A DNA stretch of 64,000 nt from Clostridia bacterium (GTDB lineage: Bacteria; Bacillota; Clostridia; Christensenellales; Aristaeellaceae). Under the pieces are notes generated by a model. It saw nothing but the letters and a program-made list of their open reading frames with translations. It searched no databases and was not told the DNA's origin. Location: contig JAUMVT010000001.1 of assembly GCA_030529995.1 (NCBI GenBank), forward strand, positions 57,257 to 121,256. Reading direction: 5' to 3'. Positions 25,744-34,610 of the stretch are shown in pieces (within the stretch, counting starts at the first letter, position 1; each line of letters starts with the position of its first letter). The position numbers and the translations under genes were made by a program.

Positions 25744-28089
25744 TTACTCGACGCTCTTGAGGGCCTCCACCATGTCGATGGAGCGAACCTTTCGGGTCAG
25801 GAACCATTCAATCAACCAGGTGAATACGAAGGTAATTAGGCTTGCCAAGGCGATGGACTGAATGGTGATGTTGGAGGCGAAAACCATGGAATCATATTCG
25901 CAGGATTTCAGAATCACGTCCACCAGAATGATTCCCGGAGGAATACCCAGAATGACACCAAGCAAGGCCGTAATGTCGTTTTCATGCAGCATCAGCTTGC
26001 GGATTTCTTTCTGGTGATAGCCCAGCACCTTCAGGGTGGCGTAATCTCTGGTGCGCTCCGTGAAGTTCATCAGACCCATGTTGTAGCAGATCACGAAGGC
26101 CAGCCCCAAGGCAGCACCGGACAGAATGCTGAAGGCCACGGAGGTGGAATCCATGATGGTCATGGTTTGCTTAAATTGCTCTGTAGGATACTTGAGAGCA
26201 GTAACTTCATCCATCTCGTTCAGGCGATAAATGCAGTCGTCCGTGGGGTTTGTGAGCAATAGGGAGGTGACGGTGAAGCTGCCCTTCCGCAGCTTTTCCC
26301 ATGCGGTCTTGCCCATGAAGACACCTTGTCCGATGTTGGTATCTGCAGTACCGATGACTTTCAGATGCAGGGCATCTTCATCACCGGCAAGGATCAAATC
26401 CACCGTGTCACCTACGGAAATCCCCATAACCTGGCACTGCTTGGCACTGATAATGACGCCTTCCGTGGGCATGGTCAGCAGGGTGCCGCCGGTGCCCAGA
26501 TGCAGGGAGGTTTGATCATCCGGCATGACGGTCAGCAGCATAGCTCGGCTTTGACCGCCGAAGCGCAGGCTGATGCTCTGCTCCATAATGCCGTCAATTT
26601 TTTCGGTTCCCTGCTTGAGTCTTGCCTGATAACTCTCCAGGGTGCCGGATTGGGTTGTGTCCAGGTCAACACGTACATCATACTGCAGGGTATTGGTGTA
26701 GTATTGACCGATGAAGTAGTCGAAGGAATCCAGCAGGCCAAAGGTACAGATGATCAGCATGTTGCAGCAGATAATGCCCACCAGTGCCATCAGGGTGCGG
26801 CCCTTGTTGCGCATCAGATTGCGGACGATCATCTTGGCATTGAAGGAGAAATGCCGCCACAGGGCAGGAATCCGCTCCAGCAGAATCCGGCTGCCGGATT
26901 TCGGCGGCTTGGGACGCAGCAGGTTGGCTGTCGTTTCACGGGCTGCTTTGTTGTAGGCATGGAGGCAGATGATCACGCTCAGGCCAATGCTGAGCGCCAT
27001 CATGCCCCAGGTAAGCCAGGAGATCGGGGCACGAAGCTGATATGCGTAGCGGGAATTGTGACTGACAATGCCCCAAATAACATCCGGCAGGGTGTACTGA
27101 CCGATAAAGACCCCGGCCAGGGAACCTACCAAAGAAGGATACAGGGCATAGCACAGGTAGTGGGCACGGATTTGATGATCCCGATAACCCAGCGCCTTCA
27201 GGGTGCCCATTTGAATGCGCTGATTCTCGATCATTCTCGTCAGGGTGCTGACCACGATCATGGCTGCCACGGCGAAGGCCAGCACAGGGAAAACGTAGCT
27301 TAGATTCTGGAACATGCTGGTGTAGTTCCGAGCCATCATGGTCGAGGAGTGGGTCTGCTGGGTCAGCACCAACGCGGTGGGCAGAAGATCCTGAATCTCA
27401 GCAATGACCGTATCTGCATCCGCATCGTCGGCCAGCTGCACCAGCACATCGTTCAGCGGCATTTCCGGCACGGCCTGAGCAGAAATCAGAGCGAAACCGT
27501 AATGTTCGGGGTCTGCCGTTACGTCCTTGGTGGTCACGATGTACTCGGCACTCATGACAATGCCGCGGATGATGAAGTTCTTGCTCACCGAGCTGTAGGA
27601 CAGGGTGATGGAGTCGCCTACGTGCAGGTCGTGGGCTTGGGCGAACTGCTCCTCAATCAGGCAGCCTTTCAGGTCTGTGGCGCGCAGGGCAGAACCTTCC
27701 CGAATGATGGGTGTGTTCAGCACCATTTCACCGTCATAGGCGTGGACGTTCAGGGAAACATCGCTGCCCAAATCCGGAGCGTCGTATTCCAAGGTGGAAC
27801 GGGCCTGAATGCTGCTGACGCCTGCCAGATTCTTCAGCCGGGATAAATCCTGCTTGCTGAAGCCTGAAGACTTCACCCATAAGTCTGCCAGATTGCATTC
27901 ATCAAAGTAGGTTTCAGCGGAGAGATCCAGCATCCGCCAGGTGGCGTCCAGTCCGCTGAATACCCATGTACCCAGGGCGCAGAGCAGCACAATCGCCAAG
28001 AACTGCATGGCGTTTTGCTTTATGTCACGCAGCAGTTTGCGGTGCAGCATACTGCGGTGTCTGCGCTCCGCTGATTGTTCTTTTACCAT
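25744..28089 (-). CDS. ABC exporter permease with two FtsX domains
   Basis: 781 residues. One N-terminal helix (about 28-48) is followed by a large extracellular MacB-like domain. Two FtsX modules follow, with helices clustering at about 265-375 and 660-770, and a second extracellular domain between them near 450-650. This 10-helix arrangement is that of large Firmicutes FtsX-type permeases that export lipids, peptides or antibiotics. It overlaps the ATPase gene by seven bases, and the adaptor follows 67 bases later. Confidence 0.9.
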   Translation of the reverse strand: MVKEQSAERRHRSMLHRKLLRDIKQNAMQFLAIVLLCALGTWVFSGLDATWRMLDLSAETYFDECNLADLWVKSSGFSKQDLSRLKNLAGVSSIQARSTLEYDAPDLGSDVSLNVHAYDGEMVLNTPIIREGSALRATDLKGCLIEEQFAQAHDLHVGDSITLSYSSVSKNFIIRGIVMSAEYIVTTKDVTADPEHYGFALISAQAVPEMPLNDVLVQLADDADADTVIAEIQDLLPTALVLTQQTHSSTMMARNYTSMFQNLSYVFPVLAFAVAAMIVVSTLTRMIENQRIQMGTLKALGYRDHQIRAHYLCYALYPSLVGSLAGVFIGQYTLPDVIWGIVSHNSRYAYQLRAPISWLTWGMMALSIGLSVIICLHAYNKAARETTANLLRPKPPKSGSRILLERIPALWRHFSFNAKMIVRNLMRNKGRTLMALVGIICCNMLIICTFGLLDSFDYFIGQYYTNTLQYDVRVDLDTTQSGTLESYQARLKQGTEKIDGIMEQSISLRFGGQSRAMLLTVMPDDQTSLHLGTGGTLLTMPTEGVIISAKQCQVMGISVGDTVDLILAGDEDALHLKVIGTADTNIGQGVFMGKTAWEKLRKGSFTVTSLLLTNPTDDCIYRLNEMDEVTALKYPTEQFKQTMTIMDSTSVAFSILSGAALGLAFVICYNMGLMNFTERTRDYATLKVLGYHQKEIRKLMLHENDITALLGVILGIPPGIILVDVILKSCEYDSMVFASNITIQSIALASLITFVFTWLIEWFLTRKVRSIDMVEALKSVE

Positions 28090-28784
28090 GTAATATCCTC
28101 CACCTTAGCAGGATGCTCATTGATCTCAACGGACTGCACTGCACCGTTGCGGATGCGGATGACTCGGTTGCCCAGAGGAGCGATGCTGGCATTGTGGGTG
28201 ATAATCACCACGGTGGTGCTGTAGTCCTGGCAAAGCTTGGTGAGCAGATCCAGCACCTGCTCGCCGGTTTTGCTGTCCAAGGCGCCGGTGGGCTCATCAC
28301 ACAGCAGCAGTGCAGGATTCTTGCACAGTGCCCGGGCAATGGATACACGCTGCTGCTCGCCGCCGGAAAGTTGAGCCGGGAAGTTGTTCATTCGATCTTT
28401 CAGCCCCACTTTTTCCAGCACTTCCCGGGGATTCAGCGCCCGGGGACATACCTGCTGGGCAAGTTCTACGTTCTCCAGTGCGGTCAGGTTCGGCATCAGG
28501 TTGTAAAACTGAAACACAAAGCCCACATCCAGCCGGCGATATTCCGTCAGCTGGTTGGAACGCATGCCGGTGATCTCTTTATCACCGACTAAAATATGTC
28601 CGCTGGTGGCTTTGTCCATGCCGCCGAGCAGGTTCAGCACCGTGGTTTTGCCTGCACCGCTGGGACCCAGCACCACGCAGAACTCACCCTTTTCAATGCC
28701 GAAGGATACGTGATCAGCCGCATGAACCACCGTATCTCCGGTGGGATAATCCTTGCATACCTGATCAAAAGTGATATAGCTCAT
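28083..28784 (-). CDS. ABC exporter ATPase (LolD/MacB type)
   Basis: 233 residues from the second of two adjacent ATGs, six bases from GGAGG. Walker [10 protein letters not shown]-loop F-V-F-Q-F-Y-N-L, signature L-S-G-G-E-Q-Q-R, Walker B L-L-L-C-D-E-P-T and a switch histidine in I-I-T-H-N-A. It is first in a four-gene operon with the FtsX permease, the adaptor and TetR. Confidence 0.95.
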   Translation of the reverse strand: MSYITFDQVCKDYPTGDTVVHAADHVSFGIEKGEFCVVLGPSGAGKTTVLNLLGGMDKATSGHILVGDKEITGMRSNQLTEYRRLDVGFVFQFYNLMPNLTALENVELAQQVCPRALNPREVLEKVGLKDRMNNFPAQLSGGEQQRVSIARALCKNPALLLCDEPTGALDSKTGEQVLDLLTKLCQDYSTTVVIITHNASIAPLGNRVIRIRNGAVQSVEINEHPAKVEDITW

Positions 28785-28801
28785 CATGAACCTCCAATCG
28801 C

Positions 28802-28829
28802 TGTGACCGGATTAAGACTTTCAGTCACA
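28802..28829. promoter_or_regulatory. Candidate TetR operator
   Basis: TGTGAC (28802-28807) and GTCACA (28824-28829) form a perfect inverted repeat with a 16-base spacer that includes GACTnnnAGTC. It lies over the predicted start point, directly downstream of the -10 box, where a repressor would block transcription. Confidence 0.5.
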
Positions 28830-28857
28830 TCATATACGGATTACGACCGATTGTCAA
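28829..28857 (-). promoter_or_regulatory. Sigma-A promoter of the ABC exporter operon
   Basis: Minus-strand TTGACA (28852-28857), 17-base spacer, TATGAT (28829-28834). Confidence 0.85.
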
Positions 28858-29002
28858 GCTTGTTCATAGCAAATGCGGATGAACTTTTTGTGAATTTCAA
28901 AATAAATGGGAAGTAAGTACGAAACATTGTTGTGCAAAGCCTTTCAAATGAAGTAGCTTATTTCATATCAATGTGTTATGATGGCAGGGGAGGTGCATCG
29001 TT

Positions 29003-29821
29003 ATGAAAAAGATTACAGCGATTCTTTTGCTGGTGGTCATGCTTTGCCCATTGACGGGCGTGTATGCCAACGCTGCTGAGGACGGCATGGCAGAACTGAA
29101 TGAAATCCTTGCGTACTATGAGGGGAAGGAAGTTACGCTTTCCGATCAGATTCAGATTGTCCACAATCAAGTGAATTTCCGTAAAGCACCGGGCGGCAAG
29201 GTTCTGGGTCGGCTGCAGGGCGGTGCAATGCTGACATTTCTGGACGAAACCCAGCATAAGGGTGAACTCGGGTACCATGCCTATTCCGAGGAATACGGTA
29301 AAGGATATGTCATGGCGGAATATGCAAAGCCTGTCTGGAACGGACAAAACTATTGGGAGGCAATGGCAGAGGGGAGAGCGGTCTCGGACAATTTGATCCT
29401 GTATGACTACTGGATGGGAACCTATCAGATGGATCATGGCCTCTCGATCGTCGAAACGATGGACGGCGGAAGGTATGTGAACGTTGCTCCGTTATCTGTA
29501 CGTGGCAACAACGCAATGATTCCGGATGATATGGGGATTCAGATGGTAACAAAAATGTATGAGTATGGACTCATCTGCGATCAGCCATACTACCAGCAGC
29601 TTCAGGATCCTTCCGTGTCGCTGGAGGTAAAGAAGAAGATTGCATCTTCCGTATTGAAGAATCACTATGGCACAGATAATATTTGGAAAATTATAGCGAC
29701 ACCGTCTATAATTTTCTTTATCCATAGCAACGACTTGCACGGTGACCCAAACCGTGATTATTCCGAGAGAGATTTTCGGCTGACCCATGCTGTGAATCAA
29801 AAGATCGTTGAAGAACATTAA
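29003..29821 (+). CDS. Secreted SH3-domain protein of unknown function
   Basis: 272 residues with a clear signal peptide (K-K, hydrophobic 5-18, A-N-A-A cleavage region near 22-25). A bacterial SH3-like segment follows (about 50-90; V-N-F-R-K-A-P-G-G-K-V-L-G-R-L). I recognise no catalytic domain in the remaining 170 residues. The base composition is visibly more AT-rich than neighbours, which may mean recent acquisition. GGGGAGG lies nine bases before the ATG. It is transcribed alone and is convergent with the anti-sigma gene. SH3 domains of this type often bind the cell wall. Confidence 0.75.
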   Translation: MKKITAILLLVVMLCPLTGVYANAAEDGMAELNEILAYYEGKEVTLSDQIQIVHNQVNFRKAPGGKVLGRLQGGAMLTFLDETQHKGELGYHAYSEEYGKGYVMAEYAKPVWNGQNYWEAMAEGRAVSDNLILYDYWMGTYQMDHGLSIVETMDGGRYVNVAPLSVRGNNAMIPDDMGIQMVTKMYEYGLICDQPYYQQLQDPSVSLEVKKKIASSVLKNHYGTDNIWKIIATPSIIFFIHSNDLHGDPNRDYSERDFRLTHAVNQKIVEEH

Positions 29822-29831
29822 GGCAGTATAC

Positions 29832-29864
29832 AAAAACGGAGAAGATACTGAAACATCTTCTCCG
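29832..29864 (-). terminator. Terminator of the sigma/anti-sigma operon
   Basis: Perfect 10-base-pair hairpin CGGAGAAGAT...ATCTTCTCCG with TTTTTG following on the minus strand. The plus strand has no T-run, so it works mainly for the anti-sigma gene. Confidence 0.82.
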
Positions 29865-29885
29865 AAAAGTCTTGGATTCATTGCC

Positions 29886-30815
29886 TTACTGCACTGCTGC
29901 AGCAAAAGCTTCGAAAAATTCCGGGCAATCCCAGGTGCCGCAGGCACTGAACCGGTCATCCTTCACAGCCAGCTGCACGGTGAATCCGTTATCCAGCGTG
30001 AACAGCAGGGATTGACTGCCGCTGACCGAGCCACTGGACTTATAGGATGCGCTACTGAATAGCGTGGTCAGCAGGGAAGCAATCGTATCCCCATCCGTAA
30101 TGGTGCCTACATCGCTCAGCTCCATAGCGGTCACGTGACCTGCAATCTGCAGCGTGTCGCTGAGGGTTTCGCCGCTCTTCAGCGCTGTGCCGTTGAAGCT
30201 GACCCGCTGGAAAAGCCGGGTCACACCGCTTACCTTGGCAGCCACCAGTGTGCCGATCATGCCGCTGATTTCATACACTTTCGTGCCGGATTCGCTGCAG
30301 TTGCTGAGGATGATGTTGCTGTCGGACAGTGCCGGCTCGGTGGTATACTCTGCTACCGTGCCAAGGCTTGCACCCAGCTGACTGTCGCTGACGGAAGAGG
30401 GGGCGGTCAGCATCCGGTAGTAAGCTCCGTTCAGACCAATCAGCGGGAAAGTACCGCTCTGGCTGGTTTCCCAGATGCTGGTGTAAGAAGGAACGCTGAC
30501 GCCTGTGGCCAAATTGCCGCCGGCAATGCCGGAATTCTGTGCGCTCAGCACAGGCGCATCCGTTGCCTCACCGGCAGGCTGGCTGACAATCAGCAAATTA
30601 CTCTGCCGACGGGAAACGGCACTGGGAATGAATACTCCGCACAGAACCAGCACCAGGGCACAGCACAGCGCCGGTACCCAGGCACGCCGGGGACGGGCGG
30701 GCGCTTCTTCCTTCTTGGCGGCCTCATGAATAATGCGATACTTGAGATTTGCGCCGGCATTCAATCCGGCAAGACCACGCTCGGCGGCTTCTGGCAAACG
30801 TTCGATGTTTTTCAC
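29886..30815 (-). CDS. Probable membrane-anchored anti-sigma factor
   Basis: 309 residues. A short cytoplasmic N-terminus (about 1-44) is followed by one transmembrane helix (about 46-66) and a Ser/Thr/Gly-rich extracytoplasmic domain without a motif I recognise. The start overlaps the end of the ECF sigma gene by four bases (ATGA type), the usual arrangement for a sigma/anti-sigma pair. The N-terminal piece would bind the sigma factor, and the outer domain would sense a signal. Functional assignment rests on topology and context, not on a named domain. Confidence 0.7.
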   Translation of the reverse strand: MKNIERLPEAAERGLAGLNAGANLKYRIIHEAAKKEEAPARPRRAWVPALCCALVLVLCGVFIPSAVSRRQSNLLIVSQPAGEATDAPVLSAQNSGIAGGNLATGVSVPSYTSIWETSQSGTFPLIGLNGAYYRMLTAPSSVSDSQLGASLGTVAEYTTEPALSDSNIILSNCSESGTKVYEISGMIGTLVAAKVSGVTRLFQRVSFNGTALKSGETLSDTLQIAGHVTAMELSDVGTITDGDTIASLLTTLFSSASYKSSGSVSGSQSLLFTLDNGFTVQLAVKDDRFSACGTWDCPEFFEAFAAAVQ

Positions 30816-31330
30816 CGGGCGTCGCCTCCTTTCAAAATGGTTTCTAATCTTTTGCGTCCGCGGGATAAACGACTGGAGATGGTGCCTTCGGGCAGATGCA
30901 TCATCTCGGCGATTTCCGTGATACCGTAGCCCTGGTAATAGTGCAGCAGGATAACTTCCTTAAAAGTAGGCGGCAGCTGATTGACGGCTGACATCAGTTC
31001 ATGCTGCTCAGTCAGCTTATCAATCTCATCCGGGGCAGGGATCAGGTCAAAGGCAGGGGAACCGAGAACCACACGTTTCAGCCAGGAGCCGCGCCAGATG
31101 TCCTTGCAGCGGTTCAGCGCCACCTTCAGCAGCCAGGCTTTTTCGCGGCCTTCCTGCAAATCCGGTGTCGTGGTTATCAGCCGGACAAAAACATCCTGAC
31201 ACACGTCCTCTGCCTTTTGACGGTCGCCGAGATAGAAGTAGCAGACCCGCAGCACATCCGTGGCGTACTTCTCGTAGATCTCCTCGAAGTACGCGCCGTC
31301 GTTCCGCTCACAGGCTTGAGCTTGCTGCAC
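30812..31330 (-). CDS. ECF-type RNA polymerase sigma factor
   Basis: 172 residues from GTG 31330, which has GGAGG eight bases upstream; an open frame extends farther, but the GTG gives the normal ECF length. Region 2 (Y-x-x-Y-A-T-D-V-L-R-V-C-Y-F-Y-L-G-D-R-Q-K-A-E-D-V) and region 4 (L-P-P-T-F-K-E-V-I-L-L-H-Y-Y-Q-G, then I-A-E-M-M-H-L-P-E-G-T-I-S-S-R-L) are both clear. It directs transcription of a small regulon, presumably in response to envelope stress, under the anti-sigma factor encoded next. Confidence 0.92.
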   Translation of the reverse strand: MQQAQACERNDGAYFEEIYEKYATDVLRVCYFYLGDRQKAEDVCQDVFVRLITTTPDLQEGREKAWLLKVALNRCKDIWRGSWLKRVVLGSPAFDLIPAPDEIDKLTEQHELMSAVNQLPPTFKEVILLHYYQGYGITEIAEMMHLPEGTISSRLSRGRKRLETILKGGDAR

Positions 31331-31652
31331 TGCTTGACCCTCCGCTTCGTATTGGGACTTGCACCCATTATAACGCAGAAGATGCGTTTTTTCTTCCCGG
31401 AAAATGATAACGATTTCAAAAACATTATGATATTTTTTTGTAACAATATACGTCATGGTTTTGTAATAATTCAGCGTCTGGAAGGCTTGCCGGGAGAGAG
31501 AAGCCTGCAGAAAACAGTGTAAGCATTTTCACGGAAATCCCTTGCAGCACAACGGAAAACGCCGAATTGGAACATGCTTCCTTTTTGAACGTTGTCCGAC
31601 AAGACGTTTTGTATCATTTGGTATGTATCCAGAAATTTAATACAAAAAAAGG
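31331..31652. other. Divergent intergenic control region between sigma factor and mglB
   Basis: No gene seen. On the minus strand a TATAAT (31367-31372) sits next to the palindrome ACGCA-TCTTC-TGCGT (31373-31387), a likely promoter/operator of the sigma gene. Toward mglB there are a CRE-like TGTAAGCATTTTCA (31518-31531, one mismatch to the CcpA consensus), a TTGTCCGACAA palindrome (31592-31602), and TTTTGTAT...ATACAAAA arms (31607-31614, 31640-31647) just before the mglB -35 box. Confidence 0.4.
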
Positions 31653-31681
31653 TTGACATTGCAGGATGAAGAGACTATAAT
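31653..31681 (+). promoter_or_regulatory. Sigma-A promoter of the mgl operon
   Basis: TTGACA (31653-31658), 17-base spacer, TATAAT (31676-31681). It leaves an untranslated leader of about 147 bases before mglB. Confidence 0.9.
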
Positions 31682-31789
31682 AGGCATGACGATAAAAGAC
31701 AACCGTGACGAAAAAAGACGACTGCAAAGGAAGCAGAAGGGGGTACTTCAAAGGTATCAGATTGTGTTTGTCGTCGCTGTACGTGTTAA

Positions 31790-31811
31790 TCAACGAACGG
31801 AAGTTCGTTGA
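31790..31811 (+). repeat. Hairpin in the mglB 5' leader
   Basis: Perfect 9-base-pair stem TCAACGAAC-GGAA-GTTCGTTGA ending 23 bases before the mglB ATG and just upstream of its ribosome site (AGAGGTG). Such a 5' hairpin could stabilise the abundant mglB mRNA. There is no T-run, so it is not a terminator. Confidence 0.7.
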
Positions 31812-31834
31812 AATAAAGAAAGAGGTGTTTCCCT

Positions 31835-32920
31835 ATGAAAAAGCTCGTGGCTGGTATCCTGGCAGCGGCAATGGCACTCACCATGGTTGGCAGTGCAGCA
31901 TTCGCCGAGGGCGAAACCTATGTTTCCTGGTATACCTTTGGTGACGTTTACCTCACCAGCGTGCGTACCGCTCTGGACGCTGCAATGGCTGAGAAGGGTC
32001 TGAACGTGGTTGACAAGGACTCCAACGCCAACCAGCAGACCCAGACCGACGACATCAACACCGCTCTGGTAACCGGCGCAAATGCCATCGTTGTGAACCT
32101 GGTTGAGTCCGGCTCCATCGGCACCGCCGAAACCCTGATGAACGCCATCAAGGAAAAGGACATCCCTGCTGTGTTCTTCAATCGTGCTGTTTCCACCGAC
32201 AACGACGAAGCCGCTGCTCTGTTCAAGGGCTATGAGAAGAGCGCTTTCGTTGGCACCGACTTCACCCAGGCCGGCAAGATGCAGGGCAAGATGATCGGCG
32301 AATATGTGCTGGAGCACTTCGACGAACTGGACCTGAACAAGGACGGCAAGATCTCCTATGTTATGTTCAAGGGTGACGAAGCAAACCAGGAAGCTATCGC
32401 TCGTACCAAGTACGGCGTTGAGTGCGCTGACGAAGTGCTGACTGCCGCTGGCAAGCCCGCTCTGGAGTTCTATGACGCAAGCAATGCTAACAAGTACCTG
32501 GTTGACCTGAACGGCACTTGGTCCAACACCGCTTCCTTCGACTACATGCAGACCATCCTGTCTCAGTACAATGAGGCTAATGGCAACATGGTCGAGCTGA
32601 TCATCTGCAACAACGACGACATGGCTCTGGGCTCTGTGAACGCTCTGGTCAATGCTGGCTACAACCTGCCCGGCGGCGAAGGCTGCACCGTGATCCCCGT
32701 GTTCGGTGTTGACGCTACCGATGCTGCTAAGGAACTGATCGCCAACAAGCAGATGACCGGTACCATCAAGCAGGATGCTGAAGGCATGGCTGACGCTGTG
32801 GCTACCATCACCGCTAACCTGGTGAACGGCAAGGACAAGTTCGAAGGCTTGAATGAGAACTACGAGATCGTTGATGGCTGGACCGTTAACATTCCGTACT
32901 CTGTGTACACCGGCGAGTAA
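31835..32920 (+). CDS. mglB: Galactose/glucose ABC transporter, substrate-binding protein
   Basis: 361 residues. A signal peptide (M-K-K-L, hydrophobic core, A-F-A cleavage) has no lipobox cysteine. The mature periplasmic-binding fold I protein has W-Y-T-F-G-D at the sugar pocket entrance and a calcium-binding loop D-L-N-K-D-G-K-I-S, the EF-hand-like site of E. coli galactose-binding protein. This loop is the best evidence for galactose/glucose specificity over ribose. Codon use is extremely biased (CTG, AAC, GGC, AAG), as expected for a very abundant protein. It is first in the mglBAC operon. Confidence 0.93.
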   Translation: MKKLVAGILAAAMALTMVGSAAFAEGETYVSWYTFGDVYLTSVRTALDAAMAEKGLNVVDKDSNANQQTQTDDINTALVTGANAIVVNLVESGSIGTAETLMNAIKEKDIPAVFFNRAVSTDNDEAAALFKGYEKSAFVGTDFTQAGKMQGKMIGEYVLEHFDELDLNKDGKISYVMFKGDEANQEAIARTKYGVECADEVLTAAGKPALEFYDASNANKYLVDLNGTWSNTASFDYMQTILSQYNEANGNMVELIICNNDDMALGSVNALVNAGYNLPGGEGCTVIPVFGVDATDAAKELIANKQMTGTIKQDAEGMADAVATITANLVNGKDKFEGLNENYEIVDGWTVNIPYSVYTGE

Positions 32921-32950
32921 TTCTGAAGTTTGAATTTCGAATGACTCAGT

Positions 32951-32982
32951 GCGGAGGGTCTCAGTACTCTGAGTCCCTCCGC
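32951..32982 (+). terminator. Stable hairpin between mglB and mglA (partial terminator / mRNA stabiliser)
   Basis: Very stable stem GCGGAGGG-T-CTCAG / CTGAG-T-CCCTCCGC with a TACT loop, followed by CGTTTCATTTG instead of a clean T-run. Hairpins here commonly let the binding protein accumulate above the membrane components by processing or partial termination. Confidence 0.7.
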
Positions 32983-33051
32983 CGTTTCATTTGAAAGGCA
33001 GAGCCCCAGCGTTGCTAAAAAGGGCTTTCTGCCGGAAAGGAGAAGCGCAGT

Positions 33052-34596
33052 ATGGGTGAAAAAGTGCTGCTTCATAAGGAGGAGCAACCTGCTGAGGGCA
33101 AGGTACTTCTTCAGATGGAGGGTATCTGCAAAAGTTTCCCCGGCGTGAAAGCCTTGGATAACGCTCAGCTATGTGTGAAAGCTGGTACGGTTCATGCCCT
33201 CATGGGCGAGAACGGTGCAGGCAAGTCCACGCTGATGAAATGTCTTTTCGGCATTTATCACAAGGACGCCGGACATATTTATTTGGATGGTAAAGAAGTT
33301 AACTTCAAGACCTCCAGAGAAGCATTGGACAATGGCGTGGCCATGGTTCATCAGGAGCTGAACCAGGCACGGAAGCGCTCTGTTATGGACAACATCTGGT
33401 TGGGACGCTATCCGAAGGTGGTCAAGGGACTTCCTTTTGTTTCGGATAAGCAGTCCTACAATGATACCAAGAAAGTTTTTGATGATCTCGGCATCAACGT
33501 AAATCCTAAAGTCATCCTGAACAATCTAACGGTTTCTCAGCGCCAGATGGTGGAAATCGCCAAGGCTGTTTCCTTTAATTCAAAGGTCATTGTTTTTGAC
33601 GAGCCCACTTCCTCCTTGACGGAGACAGAGGTTGAACACCTGTTCCGCATCATCAACATGCTCAGAGATCGTGGATGCGGCATCGTGTACATCTCTCATA
33701 AGATGGAAGAAATTCTCCGCATTTCCGATGAAGTAACCATCATGCGTGACGGCCAATGGGTGGCGACCAAGCCGGCCAATGGCCTGACCATGGATGAGAT
33801 CATCCGCCTGATGGTGGGTCGTCCGCTGACGAACCGTTTCCCGCCCAAGGACAACGTGGTGGGGGAAGAGAACATTCTGGATGTGCAGGGCTTGTCCGGT
33901 ATGTATTCCAACCTGCGGGATGCCAGCATCAATGTCCGCAAGGGTGAAATTGTCGGCGTGGCGGGCTTGGACAGCTCCGGCCGTACCTCTCTGCTGGAGT
34001 GCATCTTCGGCAGCGCAACGAGAAAGTACGGCAAGATCTACAAGTCCGGCAAGCTGGTTGCCAACAAGACCCCTCGCGAAGCCATTAAGAATGGTTTTGC
34101 ATTGGTGACGGAGGAACGCCGTGCGACGGGTATTCTTGGTATCCTTGATATCCGCACCAACACGGTCGTTGCAAGCCTGCGGAAGTACAAGAACGGTCCG
34201 TTCCTGAATGACAAGAAAATGGCTGCTGCTACGGATAGCATGATCAAGGCCATGAGCATCAAGACGCCTACCCAGCAGACGAAGATCAACACCCTGTCCG
34301 GCGGCAACCAGCAGAAGGTCATCTTCGGACGCTGGATCTTGACCGAGCCTGATGTGCTGCTGCTTGACGAGCCTACCCGCGGTATTGACGTGGGCGCTAA
34401 GTACGAGATTTATCAGCTGATCCAGAACCTCGCAAAGCAGGGCAAGGCAGTTATCATGGTTTCTTCCGAAATGCCCGAGCTGCTGGGCGTGTGCAACAGG
34501 ATCGTTGTCATGTCCGGCGGTCGTGTGGCCGGCGAAGTGGATGCCGACCATACCTCTCAGGAAGAAATTATGACCCTTGCTGCAAAATATGTATAA
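33052..34596 (+). CDS. mglA: Galactose ABC transporter, duplicated ATPase
   Basis: 514 residues with two ABC modules. The first has Walker A G-E-N-G-A-G-K-S (about 54-61), the signature region T-V-S-Q-R-Q-M and Walker B V-I-V-F-D-E-P-T. The second lacks a canonical Walker A (G-L-D-S-S-G-R-T-S) but has a full signature L-S-G-G-N-Q-Q-K and V-L-L-L-D-E-P-T. This asymmetric pattern is typical of MglA/RbsA/XylG. GGAGAAG lies before the ATG. Confidence 0.96.
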   Translation: MGEKVLLHKEEQPAEGKVLLQMEGICKSFPGVKALDNAQLCVKAGTVHALMGENGAGKSTLMKCLFGIYHKDAGHIYLDGKEVNFKTSREALDNGVAMVHQELNQARKRSVMDNIWLGRYPKVVKGLPFVSDKQSYNDTKKVFDDLGINVNPKVILNNLTVSQRQMVEIAKAVSFNSKVIVFDEPTSSLTETEVEHLFRIINMLRDRGCGIVYISHKMEEILRISDEVTIMRDGQWVATKPANGLTMDEIIRLMVGRPLTNRFPPKDNVVGEENILDVQGLSGMYSNLRDASINVRKGEIVGVAGLDSSGRTSLLECIFGSATRKYGKIYKSGKLVANKTPREAIKNGFALVTEERRATGILGILDIRTNTVVASLRKYKNGPFLNDKKMAAATDSMIKAMSIKTPTQQTKINTLSGGNQQKVIFGRWILTEPDVLLLDEPTRGIDVGAKYEIYQLIQNLAKQGKAVIMVSSEMPELLGVCNRIVVMSGGRVAGEVDADHTSQEEIMTLAAKYV

Positions 34597-34610
34597 GGAG
34601 GGCGACTGAA

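Noticed and set aside
31705-31944. 79-codon open frame starting in the mglB leader
   Set aside because: No ribosome site, runs out of frame into mglB and looks like chance coding; the leader hairpin and mglB site explain the region.
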